In this document: in pieces, positions 18,033 to 26,251 of the stretch | Numbering within the stretch: position 1 is the stretch's first letter | Layout of the letters: every line of letters starts with the position of its first letter | Assembly: GCA_963809385.1 (NCBI GenBank) | Contig: CAWEJL010000018.1 | Span: forward strand, 62,001 to 126,000 | Origin: JAKAIY01 sp963809385 | GTDB lineage: Bacteria > Chloroflexota > Ktedonobacteria > Ktedonobacterales > JADMIN01 | DNA length: 64,000 nucleotides | Direction of reading: 5' to 3' | Translations under genes and position numbers: made by a program | The notes under the pieces: generated by a model | Told to the model about the DNA's origin: nothing | The model's database searches: none | What the model saw: only the letters and a program-made list of their open reading frames with translations

Positions 18033-19049
18033 TCACAGGCTGGAGCCGGGAGGAAACGGTGGTTCGTCATGCAGTGGGCCACAAAGGCCACTGCTGAACG
18101 GCGGCGACACGGTCTTCCCACGAGGTCTGGCGCGAAAAACGGCGCTGTACTTACTTACTTCGCTCGCGTCGCTGTGAAGGTTCGAGCGCCAGTTCCATCT
18201 ATTGTATTCGTCTAGCCAGGGCGCGCGGACTGGCTGGAAGCTGGCGCTATCCCGGTCGTGCCAGCGAAGGATGCCCATCGCATCGGGCGAGAGACGGCCG
18301 CGCGTAGTCGCGTCAAACCAATTGAGGTCGGCAAGGCGGCAGGATGTCGTGATGCCGTTGGGGGCCAGCCGCTCGCGGTATGGTTCCTCGGTATGCCCGT
18401 AGAAGTGGTAGCGCGGCTCGTAGGTATCGAGGATCAGCCGGATCTCATCCATGCCCGCATGTGGCTCGAAGCTGTGACGAGGAACGTCGTGTGTCAGCAG
18501 GACATCCAGCGCGAGTGAGTCGAGGTCGTACAGCCGCTTTTCTTCATATTCCTGGATGTATTTGGGTTTGCGCGGGTCTGAGACCCCAATTGGCGGGCCG
18601 ATGCGCCCGATGCCGATGATGGTCAGCGACTCGCCAGAGCCGTCGCTGGAGCGCAGGGTGAAGGGTATCCCGGTTTTCAGACAGTGGATGCGTTGATAAT
18701 GGTCAACCGGGAAAAGTGGGCCATCTGATTGCTGTTCCAGTTGGTCCAGCCAGGCGTGGTCTTCGTGGTTGCCACGCACGAAGATCAACGGGCATTGTGT
18801 GCGTTCAAGCGCACGGGCCACGTCTTCGCGATAGCTGGTGAAGTCCGTGGAGAAGCCAAGTTCGGCCGGGTCGCTCCGCGCATGCTGGATGGTCGCACGG
18901 TCCATGCCCGCCGCATTCGGGTAGGCGCCAAGATCGCCTGCCTGGAGAATGGCGTCTATGCGCTCACCCGTCTCACGCTCCCATCGGGCGCAGAGCAGGA
19001 AGCTGAGCAGGATACGCCCGTGCGTATCCGAGAATACCGCGATATTCAT
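18033..19049 (-). CDS. Calcineurin-like metallophosphoesterase
   Basis: This is a 338-residue phosphoesterase starting at MNIAVFSDTHG. The family's metal-binding motifs appear in order: DxH (FSDTHG), GD (LQAGDLG), GNHE (FVRGNHEDH), H (LLTHDVP) and the final GH pair (HFYGHTE). The enzyme is cytoplasmic and probably hydrolyses phosphomono- or diesters, or nucleotides; the substrate is unknown. It starts eight bases after the stop of the small Lrp-like gene, so the two are probably co-transcribed. The last 40 residues are low-complexity and may be lineage-specific. Confidence 0.85.
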   Translation of the reverse strand: MNIAVFSDTHGRILLSFLLCARWERETGERIDAILQAGDLGAYPNAAGMDRATIQHARSDPAELGFSTDFTSYREDVARALERTQCPLIFVRGNHEDHAWLDQLEQQSDGPLFPVDHYQRIHCLKTGIPFTLRSSDGSGESLTIIGIGRIGPPIGVSDPRKPKYIQEYEEKRLYDLDSLALDVLLTHDVPRHSFEPHAGMDEIRLILDTYEPRYHFYGHTEEPYRERLAPNGITTSCRLADLNWFDATTRGRLSPDAMGILRWHDRDSASFQPVRAPWLDEYNRWNWRSNLHSDASEVSKYSAVFRARPRGKTVSPPFSSGLCGPLHDEPPFPPGSSL

Positions 19050-19056
19050 CGCCGCC

Positions 19057-19335
19057 TCACTGCACGCCGAGGTCCCACGCCTGCTCCAGGTCTTCACGGG
19101 AGTAGGCCTTGAAGGCCATCATCGTCTGCGTGCGGCGGATGGCCTTGAGCGAGATCATGCGCTCGGTGACGACGGTAGCTAAATCCTCGTATTGCGGCAA
19201 GCGCAGGACGGTGACCAGGTCCCAGTCGCCCGTCACGGAATAGACTTCCGCCACGCCGGGGATGGCCAGCAGTTCTTGCGCGGTCTCGTTGACGGCGTCG
19301 CGCTCGACGCTCATCAGCACCAGTGCGGTAATCAT
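19057..19335 (-). CDS. Stand-alone Lrp/AsnC ligand-binding domain protein
   Basis: The 92-residue protein consists only of the RAM (ligand-binding) domain of Lrp/AsnC regulators: ITALVLMSVERD, IPGVAEVYSVTGDWDLV and a C-terminal RTQTMMAFKAYS strand. The DNA-binding helix-turn-helix is absent. The ATG at 19335 has GGAGG five bases upstream, which fixes the start. Such small proteins form octamers that bind amino acids and can modulate full-length Lrp proteins. It precedes the metallophosphoesterase gene by eight bases. Confidence 0.85.
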   Translation of the reverse strand: MITALVLMSVERDAVNETAQELLAIPGVAEVYSVTGDWDLVTVLRLPQYEDLATVVTERMISLKAIRRTQTMMAFKAYSREDLEQAWDLGVQ

Positions 19336-19388
19336 GATGGCCTCCATCTCGTTTGTCGCATGGCGACGGACGCAGACGCGAACAGACG

Positions 19389-19498
19389 CGGACGCATGCC
19401 CGGGCATGCCCGCGCATGCGTCCGGTTGGACGTGGACCCGCGCAGGCGGGTCTCGTGGCGGCGCGAGCCGCCTTGAGGCGCGGTTTCAACCGCCCGCC
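19389..19498. repeat. Hairpin plus family B repeat
   Basis: Upstream of the Lrp-like gene a 10-bp inverted repeat (GGACGCATGC facing GCATGCGTCC, 19390-19423) is followed by a reverse-oriented family B copy at 19434-19498. The copy has ACCCGCGCAGGCGGGT, then GGCGGCGCGAGCCGCC, then GGTTTCAACC. The rest of the 19336-19550 gap shows nothing else. Confidence 0.65.
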
Positions 19499-19550
19499 GT
19501 ACCTACGCGCCCGCACATCCCCGTCTGCTGGATACGCTAGATACGCCCGC

Positions 19551-21077
19551 CTACACCAGCGCGTTCGCCTTGTCGCGCAGCTCGCGGCGCAGCACCTTGC
19601 CGGTGTTGTTCTTCGGCAGCGCGTCAATGAACTCGACGCGGCGCGGGCATTTGAAGACGGCGATCTGGCTGCGACAGTAATCAATCAGCTCCTGCGCGGT
19701 CGCCGATTGCCCGTCCTTTAGGACCACAAACGCCATTACCGATTCGCCCTGATACGGATCGGGATACTGCACCACCGCCGCGTCGGCTACCGCTGGATGG
19801 TTGAACAGCGTCTCCTCCACTTCGCGCGGGTAGACGTTGTAGCCCGACACCACGATCATGTCCTTCTTGCGGTCCACAATCGCGAAGTAGCCGTCATCGT
19901 CCTCGGTGGCGAGGTCGCCAGTGTGCAGCCAGCCGTCGCGCAGCGTCTCCGCTGTCGCCTCCGGCTGGTTCCAGTAGCCCTTCATGATGTTCGCCCCGCG
20001 CGCGATGAGCTCGCCCATCTGGCCGTGCGGGACCTCGCGGCCGTTCTCGTCTACGATCTTGATCTCGACGCCAGGGAACGCCGGGCCAACCGTGCCAGGC
20101 TTGGTGTACGGGCCAGCCGCGTTGGTCGTCAGCACGGGCGCCGACTCCGAGAGGCCATAGCCCTCGCTGATCGGCACGCCCGTCAACTGCTCGAAGAGGT
20201 TCATCACCGCGACGGGCAAGGCCGCCGCGCCTGAGGCGATGTACCGTACGCGGCTGAAGTTGTACTCCTGGATCGTCGGCACCTGCGACCAGGCCAGGAA
20301 CATCGGCGGCGCGCCATAGATCACCGACACGCCATGCTTCTGGATGCCGTCCAGCGTCGCCACTGGCTCGAAGCGCTCCACCAGCAACATCGAGCCGCCG
20401 TGCATGATCGTCAGGTTCATGCCGATATTCATGCCATAGATATGGAACAGCGGCAGGGCGAGCCAGACCACATCGTCGGCCCGCACCTTGATGCGCTCCA
20501 GCGAACTTCCCTGCTCCATGTTCGCCAGCAGATTGCCGTGGGTGAGCATGGCGCCTTTGGGGCGGCCGGTCGTGCCGGAGGTGTAGGAGAAGACGGCCAC
20601 GTCATCCTCGCTCACGGTGACATCCGGCGGGGTCTCTGGCGCGGCGCCAATCGTGTCAGCCCAGGAGAGCGTGCCGGGGATCGCCCCTGGCGCCGCCGTA
20701 ATCAGGTACTGGAGCTCGGGCGCCTCCGCTTTGGCCGTCGCAGCGACCTCGGTGAACAGGCCGAAGGTCAGCAGCGCCTTCGCCCCGCTGTCGCGCATGA
20801 TGTAGGCGACTTCGCCGGCCTTGTAGAGCACGTTCATCGGGACGACGATCGCCCCCGCCTTCAGGATGCCGTAGTAGGCCTCGACGTAGAGCGGCAGGTT
20901 GTGGATGTAGAGGCCGACGCGGTCACCCTTCTGAATACCCAGGGCCATCAGCGCGTTCGCCACCTGGTTAGCGCGCTTGTCGAGATCGGCGTAGCTGGTC
21001 CGCTGGTCGCGGAAGATGATTGCGGTCTGTTCGGGCGTGCGCGCCGCGGTGTTCGCGAGGAGCTGGCCGACATTCAT
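19551..21077 (-). CDS. Long-chain acyl-CoA synthetase-like AMP-binding ligase
   Basis: The 508-residue enzyme starts at the ATG at 21077 behind CAGGAGG. It has the adenylate-forming signature SYTSGTTGRPKG, then PLFHIYGMN, the A5 motif GYGLSESAP, the A7 segment GWLHTGDLA, the A8 hinge VDRKKDMIVVSGYNVYP and the catalytic lysine in PKNNTGKVLRREL. It activates a fatty or aryl carboxylate to its acyl-CoA through an acyl-adenylate. Located 65 bases after fabG on the same strand, it belongs to a lipid or acyl-CoA operon. FadD-like function is likely, with uncertain chain length. Confidence 0.9.
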   Translation of the reverse strand: MNVGQLLANTAARTPEQTAIIFRDQRTSYADLDKRANQVANALMALGIQKGDRVGLYIHNLPLYVEAYYGILKAGAIVVPMNVLYKAGEVAYIMRDSGAKALLTFGLFTEVAATAKAEAPELQYLITAAPGAIPGTLSWADTIGAAPETPPDVTVSEDDVAVFSYTSGTTGRPKGAMLTHGNLLANMEQGSSLERIKVRADDVVWLALPLFHIYGMNIGMNLTIMHGGSMLLVERFEPVATLDGIQKHGVSVIYGAPPMFLAWSQVPTIQEYNFSRVRYIASGAAALPVAVMNLFEQLTGVPISEGYGLSESAPVLTTNAAGPYTKPGTVGPAFPGVEIKIVDENGREVPHGQMGELIARGANIMKGYWNQPEATAETLRDGWLHTGDLATEDDDGYFAIVDRKKDMIVVSGYNVYPREVEETLFNHPAVADAAVVQYPDPYQGESVMAFVVLKDGQSATAQELIDYCRSQIAVFKCPRRVEFIDALPKNNTGKVLRRELRDKANALV

Positions 21078-21142
21078 GGCTGGCCTCCTGAGGGATTCTC
21101 CTGATTTGGGGGGCAACGGTTGGGGGAAACGCTGGCTCAGGC

Positions 21143-21913
21143 TTACATGATCGTGCCAGCCGGGCCGCCAGCGACATAGATCGTCTGACCGCTGACGTAG
21201 CTGGCGTCTTCGGAGGCGAGGAACGCGATCACGCTCGCGACCTCGCTGGGCTGGCCAACGCGCCGCAGCGGGATCATCCCCGACACGCCCTGCTGGAACT
21301 GCTCCGGCGTCAGGCCCAGCCGCTGCGCCGTAGCGCGTGTCATGTCGGTATCAATGAAGCCCGGCGCGACAGCGTTCACCGTCACGCCAAACGGGCCAAG
21401 CTCGATAGCCAGTGTGCGCGTGAGGCCTTGCATGCCAGCCTTCGCCGCGCTGTAGTTCGCCTGGCCGCGATTGCCCAGCGCCGAGGTGGAGGAGAGGTTG
21501 ATGATGCGCCCGTAGCGGCGGTCCACCATCGCCTTCTGCGCCGCGCGCGAGCAGAGGAACGCGCCCTTCAGGTGTACATCCAGCACCTGGTCCCAGTCGT
21601 CCTCCGACATCTTGAAGAGCAGATTGTCGCGCAGGATGCCAGCATTGTTGACGAGGATGTCGAGCTGACCGAACGTCGATACAGCGGTCTCCACCGCGCG
21701 CTGCGCGTCGTCGGGATTCGAGACATCGCAGCGCACCGGCGCCGCCGCGCTGCCCAGCGCCGCGATTTCCTCCGCGACCCGCTGGCATCCGTCCATATCG
21801 AGGTCCGCGAGCGTTACGCGCGCGCCCTCCTCAGCGAGCCGCTTCGCGGTGGCGGCGCCAATGCCGCGCCCCGCGCCCGTGATGAGCGCGACCCGTCCGG
21901 TGAGCTTACCCAT
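21143..21913 (-). CDS. fabG: 3-oxoacyl-ACP reductase-type short-chain dehydrogenase
   Basis: This is a 256-residue classical SDR: the cofactor loop TGAGRGIGAA at residues 12-21, the NNAG motif, catalytic Ser in INLSSTSA, and YSAAK with Tyr and Lys. The TLADLD acidic strand end is less typical of NADPH-preferring enzymes, so NADH use is possible. C-terminal features (PLRRVGQPSEVASVIAFLAS, YVSGQTIYVAGG) match FabG-like enzymes. Adjacent to an acyl-CoA ligase and transcribed with it, it may serve fatty-acid synthesis or a beta-hydroxyacyl-CoA dehydrogenase step. FabG is the best family-level name. Confidence 0.85.
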   Translation of the reverse strand: MGKLTGRVALITGAGRGIGAATAKRLAEEGARVTLADLDMDGCQRVAEEIAALGSAAAPVRCDVSNPDDAQRAVETAVSTFGQLDILVNNAGILRDNLLFKMSEDDWDQVLDVHLKGAFLCSRAAQKAMVDRRYGRIINLSSTSALGNRGQANYSAAKAGMQGLTRTLAIELGPFGVTVNAVAPGFIDTDMTRATAQRLGLTPEQFQQGVSGMIPLRRVGQPSEVASVIAFLASEDASYVSGQTIYVAGGPAGTIM

Positions 21914-22332
21914 GCCCTCGCCTCCAGCCTACTGCTTTGTGGTCGAAATCAACGCCGATTGACCGTTACTGGACAAGAGGATTATAGCGCACAGCGGCGC
22001 GCTCGACCGTGTAACGGCAGCATAAAATCGCCGCCGCGTGGTGTCAAGCGCTGTTTGGCGCGCTGGTGCGCATTGGCGTATGTTGGCGCCGCTATGAATG
22101 GCATGATAGACTGCGATACGCTCTCAATGTCGAGAGCCGCGGCGCTGTGGATGAGCGCGTGGCCGGCGGTTGTGACGCGCGGCGCCCCACGGTGAGGCGC
22201 GCGGTGTGTCACGGAATAGGCGCTGGCCAGGAGACGCTGGCTCGTCGCGCCGTTGTTCCGCGCCCGACCGTGAGCGCCCCGCCGGTGTTTGGCGGCAGGC
22301 GTGGCCGGGCGACGCGCACAGGAGAGATCATC
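21914..22332. promoter_or_regulatory. Divergent intergenic region, fabG/aldolase
   Basis: This 419-base gap separates divergent genes. On the minus strand a perfect TATAAT at 21986-21981 lies about 70 bases upstream of fabG and is its probable -10 box; the -35 is poor. On the plus strand a TTGACC at 21959 is spaced 16 bases from ATTATA but faces no close gene. An AGGAGAG ribosome site precedes the aldolase ATG. Nothing else was recognised. Confidence 0.4.
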
Positions 22333-23244
22333 ATGGCGATGACGAAAGTAGAGCGCCCGACCCTGGCTGACCTCGATTTGAGCATTGGCAAGAAGGCCCG
22401 CCTCCACCGTCTGCTGTACACCTTTGGCCCTGCCAACGGCACGCTGATGTTCCTGCCGATTGATCAGGGACTTGAGCATGGCCCGCGCGATTTCTTCGTC
22501 AACCCACCCGCCAAGGACCCCGATTTCCAGCTGCGGCTGGCGAAAGAGGGCGGCTTCTCGGGTATCGTCTTCCAGTACGGCATCGCCCAGAAGCATATGT
22601 ATAAGTACGCGGGCGCGGTGCCACTGGTGCTCAAGCTCAATGGCAAGACAGAGATTCCGTCTGACGCCAGCGCGCTCTCGCCTATGATCTGCGGCGTAGA
22701 AGACGCCGTGCGCATGGGCGCAGACGCCGTGGGCTACACGCTCTACGTCGGCTCGCCGTCGCAGAATGAAGATTTCACCCAGTTCCGCGCGATGCGCGAA
22801 GAGGCTGACCGCTACGGCATGCCGATCATCGTTTGGGCCTACCCGCGCGGCTCGGAGATCGAGAAGAAGGGCGGACGCGACAGCCTCTACGCGGTGGACT
22901 ACGCGGCGCGCGTGGCCAGCGAACTGGGAGCCGACATCGTCAAGATCAACGTCCCCAAGCTCGACCCGGAGAAGGACAAGGCCGCGCCGAAGCCGTACAA
23001 CACGATGGCGCCGACCCGCGAAGAGGCGACGCGCATGGTGGTGGAGTCGGCGGGCAAGGCGCTGGTGCTCTTCAGCGGAGGCGAGATGCAGGGCGAGGGC
23101 GACATCATCGACAAGGCCCGCATCGCGATGGACTCTGGCGCCACGGGGCTGATCTTCGGGCGCAATGTCTGGCAGCGGCCCTTCGATGAGGCGCTTGATC
23201 TGGCCATGCGTTTCCGCGCGCTGCTTAGCGAATATTCCGCCTAG
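22333..23244 (+). CDS. Class I fructose-bisphosphate aldolase (FbaB/DhnA type)
   Basis: The 303-residue protein has the archaeal-type class I aldolase landmarks: LPIDQGLEHGPRDF near residue 42, the Schiff-base lysine strand ADIVKINVPK, and the phosphate-binding C-terminal strands ALVLFSGGEM and GATGLIFGRNVWQR. It interconverts fructose-1,6-bisphosphate with DHAP and glyceraldehyde-3-phosphate in the cytoplasm, without metal. The start at 22333 follows AGGAGAG; a longer frame upstream has no ribosome site and low-complexity content. It stands alone as a gene and is followed by a strong hairpin. Confidence 0.88.
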   Translation: MAMTKVERPTLADLDLSIGKKARLHRLLYTFGPANGTLMFLPIDQGLEHGPRDFFVNPPAKDPDFQLRLAKEGGFSGIVFQYGIAQKHMYKYAGAVPLVLKLNGKTEIPSDASALSPMICGVEDAVRMGADAVGYTLYVGSPSQNEDFTQFRAMREEADRYGMPIIVWAYPRGSEIEKKGGRDSLYAVDYAARVASELGADIVKINVPKLDPEKDKAAPKPYNTMAPTREEATRMVVESAGKALVLFSGGEMQGEGDIIDKARIAMDSGATGLIFGRNVWQRPFDEALDLAMRFRALLSEYSA

Positions 23245-23273
23245 CCAGGCGAGTTCCCACTCGCCCAAGCGCA

Positions 23274-23318
23274 GCGGCACGCCCCCGCCCCGCATACAGC
23301 GCGGCGGGGGCGTGCCGC
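23274..23318 (+). terminator. Terminator hairpin after aldolase gene
   Basis: A perfect 16-bp GC-rich stem at 23274-23289 and 23303-23318 has a 13-base loop, 29 bases after the aldolase stop. There is no U-tract. Confidence 0.6.
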
Positions 23319-23488
23319 GCTCACGCTCGCTGCCTCCGGCAGGTACTAGCCTAATGCGGTTAAGCGACGCTATCGCCTATACTGAAACATATCCTGACTG
23401 GGACTTTTGTCAAGCCAGCGGCGATCGCGGTCACGCGCCAGTGGACGGGACGTGACGCGCATGGGAGAGAAGTGGGAGACAAGACCGC

Positions 23489-24175
23489 ATGGATTCGATC
23501 CGGGTGATGTTGATAGATGAGCATCCACTATTCCGCCAGGGCTGTCGCACGACCCTGGAGGCGACGGGCACGTGTGTTGTCGTCGCGGAGACGTCGGGCA
23601 GCCGCGAAGGTCTCGAGCTGGCCAAGCAACATACCCCAGACGTCATCTTGATTGACGCGCTGCTCTCCACCAATGACGCGCTCGAGCTGGCGCGGCAGCT
23701 CCGTCATAGCGCTCCGCAGGTGGCGATCATCATGCTGACCGCCTTCGAGGACGAGGAGCAGCTGTTCCAGTCCATGAAGCTGGGCGCCGCCGCCTATCTG
23801 CTCAAGGGCATCTCGCCTGAGGAGTTGGTGGATGCCGTTGCCAAGGTCAGCAAGGGTGTCTACATCATCAATGACAACGTCCTCTCGCGCCCGACGGTCG
23901 CGAAGCGCGTGCTGCGCGTCTTCCGTGAGATGACCGCCGAAGAGCCGCCGGAAGTGCAGCCGCTCTACTCGCCACTCTCAACGCGCGAGATTGAGATTCT
24001 TGACTACATTGCACGGGGTAACAGTAACAAAGAGATTGCCAAATCGTTGAAGATCAGTGACCAAACGGTCAAAAACCATATCACATCCATTCTGAAGAAA
24101 CTTTCCGTGAATGACCGGACCGCCGCCGTGGTGCATGCTCTGCGTAAGGGCTGGATCAAAATGGACGGCGAATAA
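23489..24175 (+). CDS. NarL/FixJ-family response regulator
   Basis: The 228-residue protein has an N-terminal receiver with the acidic pair in LIDEHPLF, an aspartate in VILIDALLS, threonine in MLTAFED and the lysine in YLLKGISPEE. The C-terminal LuxR-type helix-turn-helix has LSTREIEILDYIARGNSNKEI and SDQTVKNHITSILKKL. No kinase gene is adjacent. It lies upstream of a coiled-coil protein and the Flp pilus genes on the same strand. Regulation of the pilus or surface genes is a reasonable guess but unproven. Confidence 0.88.
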   Translation: MDSIRVMLIDEHPLFRQGCRTTLEATGTCVVVAETSGSREGLELAKQHTPDVILIDALLSTNDALELARQLRHSAPQVAIIMLTAFEDEEQLFQSMKLGAAAYLLKGISPEELVDAVAKVSKGVYIINDNVLSRPTVAKRVLRVFREMTAEEPPEVQPLYSPLSTREIEILDYIARGNSNKEIAKSLKISDQTVKNHITSILKKLSVNDRTAAVVHALRKGWIKMDGE

Positions 24176-24264
24176 CCGGCCCAGGCTACTCGATCACGGA
24201 GGGTATCAAAGGAGCGTCGTGGGCGCGCTATGGGGCGAATGTGGTGTGCTGAGGGGGGATAGCG

Positions 24265-25461
24265 ATGGCTTCGGATGAAGATGACGACTATGCGCCGCGA
24301 GATCCGCTGACGCCGCTCTACACACCGCCGGATGAGAATGTTCCGGCTCCGAACTCGCGCAGCCTGCGCCAGGGGCCGCTTGGCGCGCGGCTCTCACAGC
24401 GGGAATATACGCCGCCGGCGCCCGCGCCGCCGCCGCTCGCGTATGGCGCCCCGGCGCCATCCTACACACCTGGCGGCGCCACGCAGCTTGCCGGCGAACC
24501 GGCGACTCCCGCGCCATCCAGCAGAGACACCGCCTCTTCAGGCCTCACGGGCCGGCAAGGCGCTAGCTGGGGCCGCGTCACTGGCCTGCTCCGGCTCGAT
24601 GAGCGGGTGACGGGCGCGTTGCACGCAGATCTGTCATTCGGCGCCACCTGGAGCAGCCGCTCCGAGATGTTGCGCGCTTGCCTCGATGAATATTACCGTC
24701 TGGCCGCCAGCTACAACGAAGCCCGGCGTCTGCTGGAGCAAAGCGGTAGCGACATCGAAGCGCTGCGCGGTGAGCAGGCCACCGCCGCCCTGCGGCTGCG
24801 TGAGGTCGAGGCGCGCCTCGAATTCCACAGCCGCACCGAGCTGCGCGCGGTCTACCTGGGCGCTGCCGAGGTCGAGGCGCGGTTGTTCCGCGCGGAGGAA
24901 GAGCGCGATCTGCTGCGCAGCCGCGCCGAACTGCTCGAAGGGTTCATGGCGTTTCTCTCGCGCATCATCGCCACCGTCCGCGCGATTCCACACAATGTCG
25001 TGATTGGCGGAGACGCGCCGCCAGTGGCTGGCGCGACCGGCGCGAACGGCGCGAACGGCGCGGCTGGCGCCCAGGCGTCGCCCCGCTTGCCAGTGGACGC
25101 CAGCCCGCAGGAAACGCTGCTCTACGATGGATTGAGAAACCGTCGTCCGCGAGACATCTCCGCTACGATACCACCCGCCGGATCCGTTGGGAAGCGCGCG
25201 GCTGCGGACGGCCACGAGATCGAGGAGTTCATCCTCGATGAGGACGAGGTTGCGTTGCTAGCGTCGAGTGAGTTCGAGATCATCGAGATTCTCGATGATG
25301 AGCCCGCCGTCACAGATGAGAGCGGTACACCTGAAGCGGGCGGCGCCACCCGCGGCGCTACAGATCAGCCCGCTGGCGAAGCGCCAGGCGAGACAGCCAG
25401 CGAGGCCGACCCTGGTCCGGAAGATGGTGAGCCCGGATCACCAGGTAGCGATCAGAGGTGA
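24265..25461 (+). CDS. Hypothetical coiled-coil protein upstream of the pilin gene
   Basis: I do not recognise this 398-residue protein. The first 110 residues are proline/alanine-rich and look disordered. Residues about 115-260 form a long charged helical region with heptad-like leucine/alanine spacing (EYYRLAASYNEARRLLEQSG, then many E/R/A/L repeats). A short Ala/Asn/Gly repeat follows (TGANGANGAAGAQ). The C-terminal third is strongly acidic, with EEFILDEDEVALL and FEIIEILDDEP. There is no signal peptide or clear membrane segment. It lies between a NarL-type regulator and the Flp pilin, so a role in pilus assembly or a scaffold is possible by position only. Confidence 0.6.
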   Translation: MASDEDDDYAPRDPLTPLYTPPDENVPAPNSRSLRQGPLGARLSQREYTPPAPAPPPLAYGAPAPSYTPGGATQLAGEPATPAPSSRDTASSGLTGRQGASWGRVTGLLRLDERVTGALHADLSFGATWSSRSEMLRACLDEYYRLAASYNEARRLLEQSGSDIEALRGEQATAALRLREVEARLEFHSRTELRAVYLGAAEVEARLFRAEEERDLLRSRAELLEGFMAFLSRIIATVRAIPHNVVIGGDAPPVAGATGANGANGAAGAQASPRLPVDASPQETLLYDGLRNRRPRDISATIPPAGSVGKRAAADGHEIEEFILDEDEVALLASSEFEIIEILDDEPAVTDESGTPEAGGATRGATDQPAGEAPGETASEADPGPEDGEPGSPGSDQR

Positions 25462-25800
25462 GATGGGTAGCTAAGGCTCCCTGCCCCAAGAGTACCGCTG
25501 TGAGGGATAAGTTACTCGTACCGAAGAGTCAGCGTTACTGAATGGTGAACGACGTGCCGAAGCGCCTGCGCAATGCGCGTCGTTCAGGAGTGGTCAAGTG
25601 GCGGTAGAAGTGACGCAGGCGTTGGTCCACGTTCACGGTTCGCCCCACACCCCTGGTCATACTCAATGACTGGCCTGTGCGCTAGACAAAAGGGTGGCCC
25701 GGGTTCTGAGGTGAGCGCATCGAGCGCTTACACACATGTTGCTGGCGCTGAGTGATCAAGGCGTCAGCCCTGTCTCTCGCAGAGCTTGGAGGAATCCCAA
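25462..25800 (+). other. Intergenic region before the pilin gene
   Basis: About 340 bases without a convincing gene. It ends with GGAGGAATCCCAA, the pilin ribosome site. A pilin promoter is expected here, but I cannot single out -35/-10 boxes. Confidence 0.4.
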
Positions 25801-25953
25801 ATGCAGAACCGCTCGCTCCGCCGCGCACGTGGTCAGGGCCTCGTCGAATACGCCCTCATCATTGCCCTGGTGGCCGTCGTTGTCATCGGCGCCCTGATCC
25901 TGCTTGGCCCGCAGATCGCCGCAATCTTCGACAAGATCAACAGCGCCCTCTAA
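25801..25953 (+). CDS. Flp/Fap-type IVb pilin
   Basis: This 50-residue protein has a short basic leader (MQNRSLRRARGQG) followed by GLVEYALIIALVAVVVIGAL, the Flp pilin signature. The processing glycine is followed by the conserved Glu-Tyr pair and a single hydrophobic helix. Prepilin peptidase would cut before the leucine (G/LVEYA). The protein assembles into tight-adherence (Tad) pili. A GGAGG ribosome site lies eight bases before the ATG. Downstream are hairpins, then cpaB and cpaE. No prepilin peptidase, CpaF ATPase or TadB/C platform gene is in the window, so these must lie elsewhere if the pilus is functional. Confidence 0.92.
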   Translation: MQNRSLRRARGQGLVEYALIIALVAVVVIGALILLGPQIAAIFDKINSAL

Positions 25954-25955
25954 GC

Positions 25956-25999
25956 GCTGACGCGGCGCGGCGCTTTTTTAGCGCCGTCGCCGTGTCAGC
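25956..25999 (+). terminator. Stem-loop directly after the pilin gene
   Basis: A near-perfect stem of about 19 bp with one bulge and a five-U loop starts three bases after the pilin stop. It overlaps by four bases the next inverted repeat (25996-26046). It may act as a partial terminator or 3' mRNA stabiliser. Confidence 0.6.
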
Positions 26000-26046
26000 C
26001 CGCTGGGACAGCGTAGATTCTTTACGTGCGCTGTCCCAGCGGGCTG
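25996..26046. terminator. Second perfect hairpin after the pilin gene
   Basis: An 18-bp perfect inverted repeat has arms at 25996-26013 and 26029-26046 around a 15-base loop. Because it shares four bases with the preceding stem, the two structures partly compete. Confidence 0.6.
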
Positions 26047-26251
26047 AGTAACGAGCCTAACGCGTTGGCCCCGCTTCAAGGAGCGTGGCGCTGGACCGCA
26101 CGAGACTTCCAAGCGGATCTGTCAGGGCGCGTAAACCCGCGCTTGTGGCGACTACGCTGGAACTATGTTCCCTTCGCTTGATCGTGTTTGCCCGTGTAGA
26201 GCTTCGGCTGGCCAGCACAGCGCCATCACGCTGCGGTAGGAGGTCGCTTCC

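Noticed and set aside
22066..22332. 89-residue N-terminal extension of the aldolase
   Set aside because: No ribosome site, low-complexity content; family members start at the ATG at 22333.
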